Positions 1 to 9,789 of a stretch of 64,000 nucleotides of DNA are shown piece by piece. Under the pieces are notes generated by a model. It did not search any database. It was given only the letters and a program-made list of their open reading frames with translations, and was not told the DNA's origin. The DNA is from UBA11891 sp049890035. Its GTDB lineage: Bacteria > Bacteroidota > Bacteroidia > Flavobacteriales > Flavobacteriaceae. The position numbers were made by a program, and so were the translations under genes. Location: the NCBI GenBank assembly GCA_049890035.1, contig JBMHCG010000052.1:62001-126000 (forward strand). Reading direction: 5' to 3'. Position 1 is the first letter of the stretch; each line of letters starts with the position of its first letter.

Positions 1-967
1 TGCTATAGCCCCCGAATCAATCCAATCTTCGGGCGCATCCCCTTTATGGGCCAAACGAGCCGGGAGTGATTCCCATCGAGAGTTTCTTAGATTTGCTGTA
101 CTACCATCCCAGTCAGTCGAAACAAATACGTCAAGTTGGCTGTTGTCGGCAAAAGCCACTGAAGTCCGAAAGGAAAGTTGGGGGTGTTGTAGAGATGACA
201 AATCCAACAAAGGAGTGATCATCATAATAGTTGCGTGTCAAAACCCCATTAAGAAACCCTTGTTCTTGTGGGACTATGTGGGATTTGAAACCGGAATAGG
301 TGCTGGTCAGCAACCAAGTGGAACGATAGTCGACACATTGTTCCAATCGGCGCTCTCCGTCATACCGGTCAAACGCTTCTCCAGCAAATGTTTTATGGGT
401 TTCATCAGAAGCAAACTGAACCGCATTTAGGATGATGTATTTACCGATGTGATTGGTATGAAAATCAGCAATAGACAATGGATAGGGACGTAAAGATCGT
501 TCCAAAGTATCCCGAATGAGATGCTTTGCTATCAAAGTTTCTGGAAGCAAATCGATCCCATCTGCTCGGTATCTTCCCAGTGACAAGATGCCGTTTTGAT
601 AGCCTGCGCCCAGTCCATTCAATTGTAAATAAACTTTACGCCCAAATGGAAAAACCGTGTACAACGCTTGATGATCCATTACAATCCGCAATGCTCGTTG
701 CGGTTCCTTCCAATCGTCTTGTATGAAAAGTTCTTTATAAAAATTACCTGTTTTATCCGTACTGAGAACGTAACCTTCAAGCCACAATTCCGTATCGGAG
801 TCCAGCAACAGATAACCCGTTTCACTTTGTAAAACGGCTTCCTGAACAGCACGGATATTGGTATTTACTTCCGGTGGGGGGCCAAAATGGCTGTGAATAG
901 GTAAATCATAAGAATCTTCGGTATGACAGGCAATGAACACGAAAAAAGAAAAGTAATATTTGATCAT
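1..967 (-). pseudogene. DUF5689 surface lipoprotein, frameshifted and cut by window edge
   Basis: The start is ATG at 967, overlapping the TGA of the upstream receptor gene (ATGA coupling). A lipoprotein signal ends in FIAC with Cys14. The first ~260 residues look like a DUF5689 domain, including the run LNAVQF and the motif LTRNYYDD. The reading frame breaks in a run of five G (180-184, + strand). As given, the frame drifts and stops at 131. With one G removed it reads on through FRTSVAFADNSQLDVFVSTD and stays open to base 1, ending with EDWIDSG, the usual C-terminal adhesion-like domain of these proteins. The gene is therefore either a pseudogene or carries a one-base homopolymer sequencing error. 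Such lipoproteins usually pair with the adjacent TonB receptor at the cell surface. The ligand is unknown. Confidence 0.8.
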
Positions 968-3756
968 AAGCGGTAGTACATTGAGGCAAAAAAAGTTGTC
1001 CCTCGGCCCCACCAGTACTTTGGAGCAAATAAGGGAATGATTCGTCTTTGGTCTACCAACACGGTTTGATAATTGGCATTACGCGCTTGTTCAAATCCCC
1101 CCGTTTTGTGAATCGAGTTAAGTAGGTTTTGAACACTAATGAAAAACCCAACGTACTGTTTCCCCAAACGCCATGATTTACTAGCTGTAGCGTTTAGTGT
1201 AAGATATGAAGGGATGCGTTCGGGAGCGAGTATCGATTCGGCTTCTTTGGAATCGTAATCGGCAAAGGGAATGCCATCAAAGTCTTGATAAAAATTGCGC
1301 GTCCGCCGAAAAGCGTTAATAGCCACATAGGCATGTGAAAAATAATTTACATGCAATCCCATACGCCAGTAGTTTGGGTCTTTATATTCAAATCCCAATG
1401 AATACGCTTGTTGAGGCCCATTCGCTAGGGGGTAACCTTGAAGGTAACTGAACCCAAAAACTTGAGTCCCATTGTCAAACCCAGACAATCGAGATGCGGC
1501 TGTTGGAGCCGTTTGATGCAATAAATGAGGGTTGCTCATATACCGAGCTGTTCCAACAGTTGCAACTCCTAAAAAAGCAACTCCTTCTATGGGTTCATAC
1601 TGTCCAGCAAATTCAAAACCCCGATATCTTCTATGTATCCCATTGAGATGTTATTGAACAAAAAATGCTTGATGGCCTTGAATACCGTCAGCATAATAAA
1701 ATCCTTGTCGGTTGCCATTCCTAAGAGAAATAGAATAGAGGGTGAAACGACCCCGTACTTTTTCTCGTGTTAACCGATAGGATCCTTCAAAAACAAAAGC
1801 ATTTTCAGTGCTAACAAACGGATTGACAATTTCAGCTTCACGAAGATTTAGGTAATAAGACCCAACTGCTGCCGGACGCTTCCAAAAACCCATTCGGGTT
1901 GTAAAATGATGATGCCCATCAAAAGAGTAGGCGATCCCTGTTTTAATTCCTCCTGTAAAGTGTGAAAAAACAGCACCCTTCCCAAAGGAATGATTCGGAT
2001 AGCGACCATTTTTAAAATGACCTGTACGCTGGTGCTGATGGTATTGTAATTGAATTGCTCCAAAGACTTCAAATCCAGATTTTTCGTAAATAACATGAGT
2101 AGTCATCGCCCCTTTTTTTTGTCTCATACTGAAATGATATTGAAATGGAGTACCGACAAAAATTTTTTGATTGAAGTGACGAAGATCATGGGAAGCCAGT
2201 TGGATAGCATCGATAAAACCGTCAAAATTATAGGTTGCATCCGCTCCCAATAGAGATTCAGGTTGTGCGTATTGTCGGCTATGTGATAGTTCAACAGATC
2301 CCTCAACACGAATTTGTAGCCCCTTTTTGAATATCTTTTGCAACTGAAGTGAAAAGGCAACTCGATTGAGTTGTTCTTTGTCTGCGCTTAAAAAGTAGAC
2401 CGCAGCAGGTTGCATAGAGTTTGATTCATAAAGACGAGACCAATCCAACTGCCCTTGGCTAATAAGTCGGTTGCGTGCCCAATAGCCCTTTTCGTAATCA
2501 GGATTTTTAAGCTCTCGCAAAAAATAACTGGGTAATTTTTGATAATACACAGGATCGGGGTTTTGCCCACCCCCGACCAAAATATTATCCTCCAGCCAAT
2601 GTCCTTGGTGTTGCAGTCGGCTGTATGCTGTTTGCCCCAACTGAACACCAATGTTTACATGCCAAATAGAAGAACTTGTAGGTTGGTAGCGATGCGTGAG
2701 GAAAAAACTGGGGATTTTCGTTGTTTTGATACGTGCATTTCTAATCCGCCCTTTTTGCCAACCCCAGTAGGGGTTGTATTTGTTGCCCTTAAGATCAAAA
2801 ACCTCCTGTGTCAAGGGAGCACTTTTACCACTGCTATTCGGTGTGTAAATAAACCCTCCCCACGTTTGATGAACGGAGTTCCATTGCCGTTCCAAGAATG
2901 CTAGCAGAGAAAAGGCTTGGTAAGGAGTCCCCTCTCGATATCCTTCTTTGGCCACTCGGGTTGATCCCAGTAAAGCGAAGTCCCATTGATTATAGTGACC
3001 CACATGTGAGACCATGGACCGAAATTGATAGGTCGCATTGGAAAAGGCTTGAGAAAATTTGGAGCCCAGACGCATTTGACTGGGTCGTAAGTTGATTTGC
3101 AGACTCCCCAATACACCCCTCATATCAAACTGAGCGGGCGACAAACCATAATTCGTTTTTCCAGCCATATTGGTAAAATCATTCAAACCTCCCCATTGAC
3201 CCCAATTGGGGCGTCCTGTCATAAAATGATTCATTGCAATACCATTGATACGAACAGATCGATGTGAAGCATCCAATCCCCTCAATCTAAAAAAAGCAGA
3301 ACCAAATTGAAAAGCAGCAGTGGAAAGAAACAAATCACGCTGTGCTTGTAAGGCAACTCCCAACTGTTCCCGGTCATCACTAGCTGTCCACAGTTCCAAA
3401 TCCGACATGCGCAAAAGCGGTGCTTCTACTTCTGCGGCAACCATTTCTTGCATCAACCAATTACCAAGGACGAGCAGATCATCCTTCTCTGTAAAAATGA
3501 TCGGAATGGTTTGTGTTCTGTATCCAGATGCCTCTACAAGCAGGTCCCCCTTTTCAAAATCTGACTTCAAGTGAATTTCATAGCCACTTGAAGTTGTAAG
3601 AATTTTCTGTATTTCACCACTACGCAATTCAAGCTGCACAGATCGAATGCTGTGCCCTTCCTTATTTACAAAACGCACTGTTGCAATCTTACTAGATTGG
3701 AAGGCTACTGCAGTATAACAAAAGTGTACGAAAAGTACTGTCAGGCCGATTCGCAT
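964..3756 (-). pseudogene. TonB-dependent receptor interrupted by an in-frame stop codon
   Basis: This is an outer-membrane receptor of 931 codons with one internal TAA (1651-1653). The first part (1651-3756, 701 codons) has a signal peptide, a carboxypeptidase-regulatory-like beta domain (~25-100), a plug with FRLRGLDASHRS and INGIAMN, and most of the barrel. The same frame resumes after the stop with HLNGIHRRYRG, typical barrel sequence, and runs on to 964. There is no length shift, so the lesion is a point nonsense mutation, not a frameshift. The gene lies back-to-back with an EEP hydrolase (42 bases between starts) and overlaps the damaged DUF5689 gene, a gene trio I recall as common in Flavobacteriia. 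Two separate lesions in two neighbouring genes suggest real decay. Suppression or sequencing error are alternatives. Confidence 0.82.
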
Positions 3757-3798
3757 GGTAAGTTGGGTTGTATTTCCTTAAATTTAAAAATAAATACG

Positions 3799-4818
3799 AT
3801 GCGCCCCTTATTCCTTTTTCTCCTTGCAATAGCTCAATACCAAACGACACAACCACAAGAGTTTCGTGCCGTTGGTATTGGTTTTTATAATGTTGAAAAT
3901 CTATTTGATACCATTGACAACCCAACTACCTATGATGAAGACTATACGCCTTCTGGAAAGTTGCGATGGACACCAGAAAAATTTCATCAAAAAATTGAAC
4001 ATATAGGTCGTGTCATTGCTCGTATAGGAAATGAAAACCATGTACATGGGCCCAGTTTATTGGGACTGTGTGAAATAGAAAACAAACACGTACTGACTGA
4101 GTTGGTTCAGAGCCCAATCCTGTCCCCCTTAGTGTATGGATTTATCCATTTTGAAGGGCCGGACCGAAGAGGTATTGATGTCGCCTTACTCTATCGAAAA
4201 AAGCATTTCCAACCCCTCACCGTCAAACGGTATCGACTGGAATTAAAGAATGTCCGACAATTCCCCATTCCCACTAGGGAGCAATTGGTTGTTCATGGCA
4301 TTTTATGGGATCAAGAGGTTACTGTATTAGTCAATCATTGGCCATCAAGACGCGGCGGAAGAAAAAAAAGTGCTCCTTTACGTGTGGCAGCTGCACAGCT
4401 TCAGCTGCGAATCTTAGACTCCATTTATACTGAAAATCCCAAAGCAAGAATTTTAGTCATGGGGGATTTCAATGACAATCCCATGGATGCAAGTGTAAAA
4501 TCATTGACTCAAAAAAACACCTATTACCCGCATTTTAAACCTTTACAAAACCCCTTGCTACCACTGTCAAAGAAAGGAATCGGAAGTTTGGCTCATCGCG
4601 ACCTATGGCATCTTTTCGATCAAATCCTACTCTCTTCTCGCTGGTATGATGATCCTGACTTTTTTTTCGTAACAGCCAAAGTTTACAATCCAAAATGGTT
4701 GCAAACACCCTTGGGGAGATTCAAGGGATACCCCTTTCGATCCCGTTATTCAGATTACCATTTTAGTGGGTTTTCAGATCACTTCCCCGTATATGTGCTT
4801 TTGGCTCTTCGACAATAA
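3799..4818 (+). CDS. Exported endonuclease/exonuclease/phosphatase (EEP) family hydrolase
   Basis: The protein has 339 residues when started at ATG 3799, which gives a hydrophobic N-terminal signal (RPLFLFLLAIA). The open frame extends upstream to 3652, but that part overlaps the divergent receptor and lacks signal features. EEP-fold motifs appear in order: NVENLFD (31-37), a metal-binding Glu in LCEIENK (~95), NHWPSRRGG (~175), GDFND (~220) and the C-terminal SDHFPVYV. These match Mg-dependent phosphodiesterases such as secreted nucleases. Location next to a TonB receptor and DUF5689 lipoprotein suggests a role in degrading a phosphodiester-containing nutrient at the cell surface. The substrate cannot be read from sequence. 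It appears intact although its neighbours are damaged. Confidence 0.85.
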   Translation: MRPLFLFLLAIAQYQTTQPQEFRAVGIGFYNVENLFDTIDNPTTYDEDYTPSGKLRWTPEKFHQKIEHIGRVIARIGNENHVHGPSLLGLCEIENKHVLTELVQSPILSPLVYGFIHFEGPDRRGIDVALLYRKKHFQPLTVKRYRLELKNVRQFPIPTREQLVVHGILWDQEVTVLVNHWPSRRGGRKKSAPLRVAAAQLQLRILDSIYTENPKARILVMGDFNDNPMDASVKSLTQKNTYYPHFKPLQNPLLPLSKKGIGSLAHRDLWHLFDQILLSSRWYDDPDFFFVTAKVYNPKWLQTPLGRFKGYPFRSRYSDYHFSGFSDHFPVYVLLALRQ

Positions 4819-4843
4819 GAACGATCAAAAGTATACCTAACTT

Positions 4844-6043
4844 TTACAATTCAGGATACAGAAAGTGATTGTATGGGAATCGTTGGACATGTAGGCTACG
4901 TACCTCTTGATACACCCGATCTCGGAATAAGGCCAAATTGGTTTTATTCAGAGCGGAAATAAATAAGGCCTGTCCATTTGTTCGACTCATCCAAGTAGAC
5001 TCCCATTCCGACAATGTAAAATGCTTTGACGTGCGCTCCATTGTCAAATCTTCTTCATCAAACGGCTTGGGAATGTAATTGTCTATCTTGTTAAATACCA
5101 TCAGCGTAGGTTTGTCCACTGCTTTGATTTCTCCCAAGATTTGATTAACCGAGGCAATATGCTCTTCAAAATTAAGATGGGATATATCAACCACATGTAT
5201 TAATAAATCAGCTTCTTGAACTTCGTCCAAAGTACTTTTAAAAGACTCTACCAACTGGGTGGGTAATTTTCGAATGAAGCCCACCGTATCGCTCAATAAA
5301 AAAGGCAGGTTTCCAATGACTACCTTTCGTACAGTGGTATCCAACGTAGCAAATAATTTGTTTTCGGCAAAAACCTGACTTTTAGCAACAACGTTCATCA
5401 GTGTTGATTTACCGACATTGGTATAGCCTACCAAAGCGGCACGAATCAAACTCCCTCGATTGCCACGTTGAGTGCTCATTTGCTTGTCAATCGCCGCTAA
5501 TTTTTTTTTCAGTAGAGCAATTTTATCCCGAACAATTCTACGATCCGTTTCAATTTCGGTTTCTCCTGGACCCCGCATCCCAATACCACCACGCTGGCGT
5601 TCCAGGTGTGTCCACAAGCCCTTTAATCGGGGTAATAAATATTGGTATTGGGCCAGTTCAACCTGAGTACGAGCATAACTGGTTTGTGCTCTTTGGGCAA
5701 AAATATCTAAAATCAGTCCTGTCCGATCCAGAATTTTACAACGTAAAATACGTTCAATATTTCCCTGTTGTGCGGGTGTTAATTCATCGTCAAAAATTAC
5801 AGTTCCCACTTCATTTTCAGAAACAAATGCGGCTACCGTTTCCATTTTTCCACTACCGATGAATGTTTTGGGATTGGGTGTTTGAATGTTTTGAGTGAAT
5901 CGTTTGAGTACTTCACCACCCGCAGTGTAAGCCAAAAAGGCAAGTTCGTCCAAATATTCTGCAGCTTGCTCTGCCGTCTGCTGGGGGGTCACAATTCCAA
6001 CCAGAACGGTTTTTTCATATTCCCTTTCTTTCTTTTCAATCAT
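4844..6043 (-). CDS. hflX: GTPase HflX, ribosome-associated
   Basis: This 399-residue GTPase matches HflX length. It has the N-terminal nucleotide-binding HflX domain with FDDELTPAQQ (~85-93), the signature RGPGETEIETDRR (157-169), then the G domain: G1 GYTNVGKST (206-214), G3 DTVGF (252-256), G4 NKID (318-321). HflX is known to bind and split stalled ribosomes, especially under stress. Its ATG overlaps the TGA of lpxH by a few bases, so the two are translationally coupled in a leftward operon with the PLP enzyme gene upstream. The convergent EEP gene ends 25 bases away. Confidence 0.95.
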   Translation of the reverse strand: MIEKKEREYEKTVLVGIVTPQQTAEQAAEYLDELAFLAYTAGGEVLKRFTQNIQTPNPKTFIGSGKMETVAAFVSENEVGTVIFDDELTPAQQGNIERILRCKILDRTGLILDIFAQRAQTSYARTQVELAQYQYLLPRLKGLWTHLERQRGGIGMRGPGETEIETDRRIVRDKIALLKKKLAAIDKQMSTQRGNRGSLIRAALVGYTNVGKSTLMNVVAKSQVFAENKLFATLDTTVRKVVIGNLPFLLSDTVGFIRKLPTQLVESFKSTLDEVQEADLLIHVVDISHLNFEEHIASVNQILGEIKAVDKPTLMVFNKIDNYIPKPFDEEDLTMERTSKHFTLSEWESTWMSRTNGQALFISALNKTNLALFRDRVYQEVRSLHVQRFPYNHFLYPEL

Positions 6044-6809
6044 TTTTTGATTCCCATTTTTCCAACTTCAAGACCTGACCATTAAAAACCCCATAGGTAT
6101 TGTGATGAATCCAGTCCCCTGTGTTGAGATAGAGAGCGTTCTTTCCAACAGATATTTCTAAAGGCAAATGGCGGTGGCCAAAAATAAAATAATCGTAGTG
6201 TTGACTGACCAACTTTTCTTGGCAATACTGAACCAACCACTCGTTTTGAACGCCTTGAAATTGAACATTTTCCTCCCCTGAAATCAAACGGTTGCGTAAC
6301 GAAAGATACTGTGCCAAAGAAACACCCAAATCGGGATGCAACCAACGAAACAAAAATTTGGATAGGGGATTCACAAAAACTTTTTTCATTCGCTTGTACC
6401 CTTTATCACCTGGCCCCAAGCCATCACCGTGACCCAGCAAAAATATTTTTTTGCCAATTTGTATGCGTTGGGGTTGATGAAAAACAGGTATGCCTAATTC
6501 AGTAAGGAAATAATCTTTCATCCACAAATCGTGATTTCCAGCAAAAGCATAAATCAAAACCCCGTTGTCTTTCATTTGTGCCAACTTCCCCAATGTCCGG
6601 ACAAACCCTTTGGGTACTACTTTTCGATATTCAAACCAAAAGTCAAAAAGATCCCCTAATAGAAACACGGCATATGCTTGTTTTTCTATCGATTCGAGCC
6701 ACTGCAAAAATTGCTTTTCACGCCTTCGACTGGCATCGTAATTAGGTGCTCCAAAATGCTGATCGGAAGCAAAGTAAATGTTCTTATTTGTTGGTAGATG
6801 GAGTTGCAT
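6036..6809 (-). CDS. lpxH: UDP-2,3-diacylglucosamine diphosphatase (LpxH-type metallophosphoesterase)
   Basis: This calcineurin-like phosphoesterase hydrolyses UDP-2,3-diacylglucosamine to lipid X in lipid A synthesis on the inner face of the membrane. Metal motifs are present: DQHFG, GDLFDFWFE, GNHD, LGHGDG and C-terminal GHRHLP. The start at 6809 (MQLHLPTNK, 257 residues) puts the usual short leader ahead of IYFASDQHFG. An in-frame ATG at 6830 would add seven residues and begin directly after the upstream stop. The gene sits between the PLP enzyme and hflX with almost no spacing. A related UDP-sugar or nucleotide phosphatase remains possible, but the FDFWFE signature is characteristic of LpxH. 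Confidence 0.88.
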   Translation of the reverse strand: MQLHLPTNKNIYFASDQHFGAPNYDASRRREKQFLQWLESIEKQAYAVFLLGDLFDFWFEYRKVVPKGFVRTLGKLAQMKDNGVLIYAFAGNHDLWMKDYFLTELGIPVFHQPQRIQIGKKIFLLGHGDGLGPGDKGYKRMKKVFVNPLSKFLFRWLHPDLGVSLAQYLSLRNRLISGEENVQFQGVQNEWLVQYCQEKLVSQHYDYFIFGHRHLPLEISVGKNALYLNTGDWIHHNTYGVFNGQVLKLEKWESKND

Positions 6810-6833
6810 GGTGCCTGCAAAGATAGGCATTCT

Positions 6834-7985
6834 CTAACCTATGGCTTGATCCAAATCAGCAATCAAATCTTCTACTTGTTCAATACCGACACTCAAGCGT
6901 ATCAAACCTCCGACCACCCCCTGTGCTTCCCGCTCTTTTTTGGGTATGGAGGCATGGGTCATACTTGCCGGATGCCCAACCAAACTTTCCACCCCTCCCA
7001 AAGACTCTGCCAATGTAAATAATTTGAATCGTTGAAGTAAGGATAGGGCTTGCTCCAAACTTCCCTCCATGGGAACGAAGGAAAGCATGGCACCAAATTC
7101 ATTCATTTGGTTTTTTGCGATATGGTGTTGGGGGTGGGATTCAAATCCTGGCCAATTCACAGAAGCTATCTTTGAATGTTCAGCCAAATACATTGCTATT
7201 TTTGCTGCATTTTCACAATGCCGCTGCATACGTACCGATAGTGTTTTGATCCCTCTCAAAGTCAGAAAACAGTCCATCGGCCCTGGAACAGCACCACTTG
7301 CGTTTTGAATAAAGGCCAGTTTTTTGTGCAAATCAAAATCATTTACTATCAAAGCCCCTAGGATCAAGTCACTGTGGCCTGCTAGATATTTTGTCGCAGA
7401 ATGCATCACAATGTCCGCACCCAAAACCAAGGGTTGTTGCAAATAGGGGGAGGCAAAAGTATTGTCAACAGCGACCCATAATTTCTTGCTTTTCGCCAAT
7501 GCGGTGTACGCGGCTATATCCACAACACGCATCATCGGATTGGTTGGTGTTTCAATCCAAATCAAACGGGTCTGAGAATGTATTTTTTGAGCTACCGCTT
7601 CAGGTTGGGTAAGATCCATAAATACAAAATCTATCCCCATTGGTTCAAAAACTTGAGTAAACAGTCGATAACTGCCACCATACAAATCATTGCTGGCAAT
7701 GACCCTATCGCCAGGCTGTAACAACTTCATAACGGCATCTATGGCAGCCAAGCCCGATGCAAAAGCCAACCCGTACTCCCCTTGTTCGATATGTGCCAAA
7801 TTTTTCTCAAGAGCCGTTCGTGTTGGATTCTGGGTCCGGCTGTATTCATAACCACTGTGATCCCCTGGTTTGTTTTGGGCATACGTAGATGTCTGGTAGA
7901 TGGGCGGCATCACAGCACCATAAGCTTTATCGGGTGCTTGCCCACCATGGATGACTTGTGTATTGAAATGTACGGGCTTTTTCAT
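6834..7985 (-). CDS. metB: Cystathionine gamma-synthase/lyase family PLP enzyme
   Basis: This 383-residue Cys/Met-metabolism PLP enzyme is of standard length. N-terminal HFNTQVIHGGQ and YEYSRTQNPTR bind the cofactor phosphate of the partner subunit; Lys199 in SATKYLAGHSD is the Schiff-base residue; DNTFASPYLQ holds the Asp for the pyridine nitrogen. The family interconverts homoserine esters, cysteine, cystathionine and methionine precursors. Whether this one is a synthase (metB) or a gamma-lyase cannot be settled by eye, so the symbol is provisional. It is the first gene of the leftward operon with lpxH and hflX. A Bacteroidota -7 box lies upstream, with no SAM riboswitch in the 94-base leader region. 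Confidence 0.88.
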   Translation of the reverse strand: MKKPVHFNTQVIHGGQAPDKAYGAVMPPIYQTSTYAQNKPGDHSGYEYSRTQNPTRTALEKNLAHIEQGEYGLAFASGLAAIDAVMKLLQPGDRVIASNDLYGGSYRLFTQVFEPMGIDFVFMDLTQPEAVAQKIHSQTRLIWIETPTNPMMRVVDIAAYTALAKSKKLWVAVDNTFASPYLQQPLVLGADIVMHSATKYLAGHSDLILGALIVNDFDLHKKLAFIQNASGAVPGPMDCFLTLRGIKTLSVRMQRHCENAAKIAMYLAEHSKIASVNWPGFESHPQHHIAKNQMNEFGAMLSFVPMEGSLEQALSLLQRFKLFTLAESLGGVESLVGHPASMTHASIPKKEREAQGVVGGLIRLSVGIEQVEDLIADLDQAIG

Positions 7986-8002
7986 GTCCTGCAGTTAGGT
8001 GT

Positions 8003-8010
8003 CAAAAGTA
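8003..8010 (-). promoter_or_regulatory. Promoter -7 element TACTTTTG for the metB-lpxH-hflX operon
   Basis: TACTTTTG on the minus strand matches the Bacteroidota TAnnTTTG consensus and ends 17 bases before the ATG at 7985. I see no good -33 TTG at the expected distance, so the call rests on the -7 box alone. Confidence 0.5.
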
Positions 8011-8079
8011 TCTTTTTTTTATCGCTAGAACATCCATTACTAAGTAAAAAAAACGTTCTTTGTTGGTATAATTTTGCTG

Positions 8080-8445
8080 ATGAAAGCCTTGTTTTACCTC
8101 AAAAGCTGTTCCACTTGCCAAAGAATTATTGATGCTTGGCAACCCCCTAAAGAAGTCCTTTTGGTAGATATAAAAAGTACTCCTCTTGGTCAAGAGCAAT
8201 TGGAAGCCATGTACCAAAGAAGTGAAAGCTACGAAGCCTTATTTAGTAAACGCGCTCGACTGTATCAAGAACGTGGGTTAAAAAATCAAGTGCTCGAAGA
8301 AAAGGATTACAAAGCATTGATACTGGAAAACTATACCTTTTTGAAAAGACCCGTTCTTATTTGGGAAAACAAAATAAGTATCGGCAATAGTAAAAAATCA
8401 GTGGTATTAGCAAGAGAATGGATTCATGGATCGGAAAAAAATTAG
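8080..8445 (+). CDS. ArsC/Spx-like thioredoxin-fold protein
   Basis: The protein has 121 residues from ATG 8080 (KALFYLKSCSTCQ). The N-terminal CSTC (10-13) matches the redox or catalytic cysteine region of the ArsC/Spx/YfgD family, and the KRPVLIW segment near residue 90 corresponds to the family's conserved RP loop. Members include glutaredoxin-linked arsenate reductases and proteins of unknown role. No arsenic genes are adjacent, so arsenate reduction should not be assumed. The stop overlaps the next gene by 20 bases, so the two are probably co-transcribed. A TAATTTTG box ends only three bases before the ATG. Confidence 0.8.
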   Translation: MKALFYLKSCSTCQRIIDAWQPPKEVLLVDIKSTPLGQEQLEAMYQRSESYEALFSKRARLYQERGLKNQVLEEKDYKALILENYTFLKRPVLIWENKISIGNSKKSVVLAREWIHGSEKN

Positions 8446-9322
8446 TGCCTATTTAGCCGCCTTTGGTGCTACTTTGATATACGGTTTAAATCACACCATA
8501 GCGAAAGTAATCATGCCCGATTATATTGGTGCTTCTGGATTTATCATGCTGCGACTCCTTGGAGCAGGCTTGCTGTTTTGGACGGTTAGTTTTTTTCTCC
8601 CTAAAGAAAGCATCCAATCCAAAGACTATCTGCGCCTTTTTTTTGCTGCCTTTTTGGGAATGTGTATCAATATGCTCATGTTCTTCAAAGGATTGGAACT
8701 ATCTACCCCTATAAATAGTGGGGTTATTATTACCATCACACCCATTATGGTTTTGGTATTGTCCTATTTTTTTTTGAAAGAGCCCATCGGTTGGCAAAAA
8801 ACACTGGGCATACTGTTGGGTTTTACCGGAGCGTTAAGTTTGACTCTTTTTGGTGCTGAAAGACAAATTAATGCCCCCAACATCCCTTTGGGAAACACTT
8901 TATTTTTAGTCAACAGCACCAGCTATGCTGCATATTTGATAGTCATCAAGCCTTTGACACAAAAATACCACACCATAACTTTAATGAAATGGGCCTTTTT
9001 AATCGGACTGATACTCTCTACTCCTGTTACTTTTTCAGAATTTGTCGCAGTGAAATGGCTTACTTTACCTTTTGAGGTAGTATGGCGGATGGCATTTGTG
9101 GTAATTGGTACTTCCTTTTTGACTTACCTATTAAATGTATACGCTTTAAAAGTTCTGTCAGCCACCACCGTCGGGGTCTTTATCTATCTCCAACCTCTTT
9201 TGACTATACTATTTGCTGTTTTGACGGGAAATGATGTCTTAAGTACACTGAAAATCAGTGCAACACTACTCATTCTGAGTGGGGTTTATTTAGTGTCTTT
9301 CAAGCGGAATTCCAAGGGATAG
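8426..9322 (+). CDS. EamA/DMT-superfamily membrane transporter
   Basis: This 298-residue protein has about ten hydrophobic segments in two EamA repeats, the standard drug/metabolite transporter architecture. The first repeat starts with YLAAFGATLIYGLNHTIAK; the helix pair around residues 95-135 contains ITPIMVLVLSYFFLKEP, a typical EamA motif; the second repeat ends in LLILSGVYLVSF. The family exports amino acids, purines or other metabolites. The substrate is not predictable. The start overlaps the ArsC-like gene, and the 3' end overlaps the convergent thioesterase gene by 23 bases. Confidence 0.88.
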   Translation: MDRKKISAYLAAFGATLIYGLNHTIAKVIMPDYIGASGFIMLRLLGAGLLFWTVSFFLPKESIQSKDYLRLFFAAFLGMCINMLMFFKGLELSTPINSGVIITITPIMVLVLSYFFLKEPIGWQKTLGILLGFTGALSLTLFGAERQINAPNIPLGNTLFLVNSTSYAAYLIVIKPLTQKYHTITLMKWAFLIGLILSTPVTFSEFVAVKWLTLPFEVVWRMAFVVIGTSFLTYLLNVYALKVLSATTVGVFIYLQPLLTILFAVLTGNDVLSTLKISATLLILSGVYLVSFKRNSKG

Positions 9323-9761
9323 GTTGTTCGCCCAAAGAACGGGTATCCTTGGAGGTAAGAACTTGGAAGGCAGCAGTCTTCGGTGCTTGACTTAATTTTT
9401 TATAATCTGCCGCATCCAGGGTAGTAATTTTTCTTGTTTCTGTATTAAAAAAGCCCCCAGTGAGTAAAATCCGAGCCAAATTATTTCCTTCTTTGTCGTA
9501 AAATTCCTGCTGAGTAGCAAAAAATCGCCCCGCTTCACTCAACCCAGATAACTGGACCGTGATTCGGATGCGATCACCCAGAAAACCCTCTTGGAATACA
9601 ATCGGGCCTATTCTTTTTTGTTGCATCTTTTCTAGAGAAAAGCCCAAAGAATCAAAAAACGCCATTCGGGTAGTCGAACCCATTTGTACATAAGCAGCGT
9701 TGGCCATATGCCAGTTGGCATCCAAATCATTCCACCGTACTTCTACCTCTTTTTGGTACAT
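9300..9761 (-). CDS. Acyl-CoA thioesterase, 4HBT hot-dog fold
   Basis: This 153-residue protein has the hot-dog fold pattern of YbgC/FcbC-type thioesterases: EVRWNDLDANWHMANAAYVQ holds the catalytic Asp/His/Asn region (residues 8-25), followed by the GFSLEKMQ helix and antiparallel strands. It probably hydrolyses an acyl-CoA. The substrate is unknown. Its 3' end overlaps that of the convergent permease and its start is 28 bases from the divergent cytochrome gene. Confidence 0.82.
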   Translation of the reverse strand: MYQKEVEVRWNDLDANWHMANAAYVQMGSTTRMAFFDSLGFSLEKMQQKRIGPIVFQEGFLGDRIRITVQLSGLSEAGRFFATQQEFYDKEGNNLARILLTGGFFNTETRKITTLDAADYKKLSQAPKTAAFQVLTSKDTRSLGEQPIPWNSA

Positions 9762-9789
9762 ATGATTATATTTAGAAAAAATTACAGAG

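Noticed and set aside
1651..1653. Programmed stop-codon readthrough or recoding in the TonB receptor
   Set aside because: TAA followed by C has no known readthrough context or downstream structure that I can see; nonsense mutation is simpler.
2539..2904. Plus-strand open frame within the TonB receptor
   Set aside because: Antisense to barrel sequence that is clearly coding in the other direction; no family resemblance.
4827..4845. AAAAGT/ACTTTT hairpin between the EEP gene and hflX as a terminator
   Set aside because: Only six weak base pairs with one G-C pair; too unstable to call.
7986..8079. SAM riboswitch upstream of the cystathionine gamma-synthase-type gene
   Set aside because: The region is only 94 bases and contains a promoter box and poly-T/A runs but none of the conserved SAM-aptamer segments.
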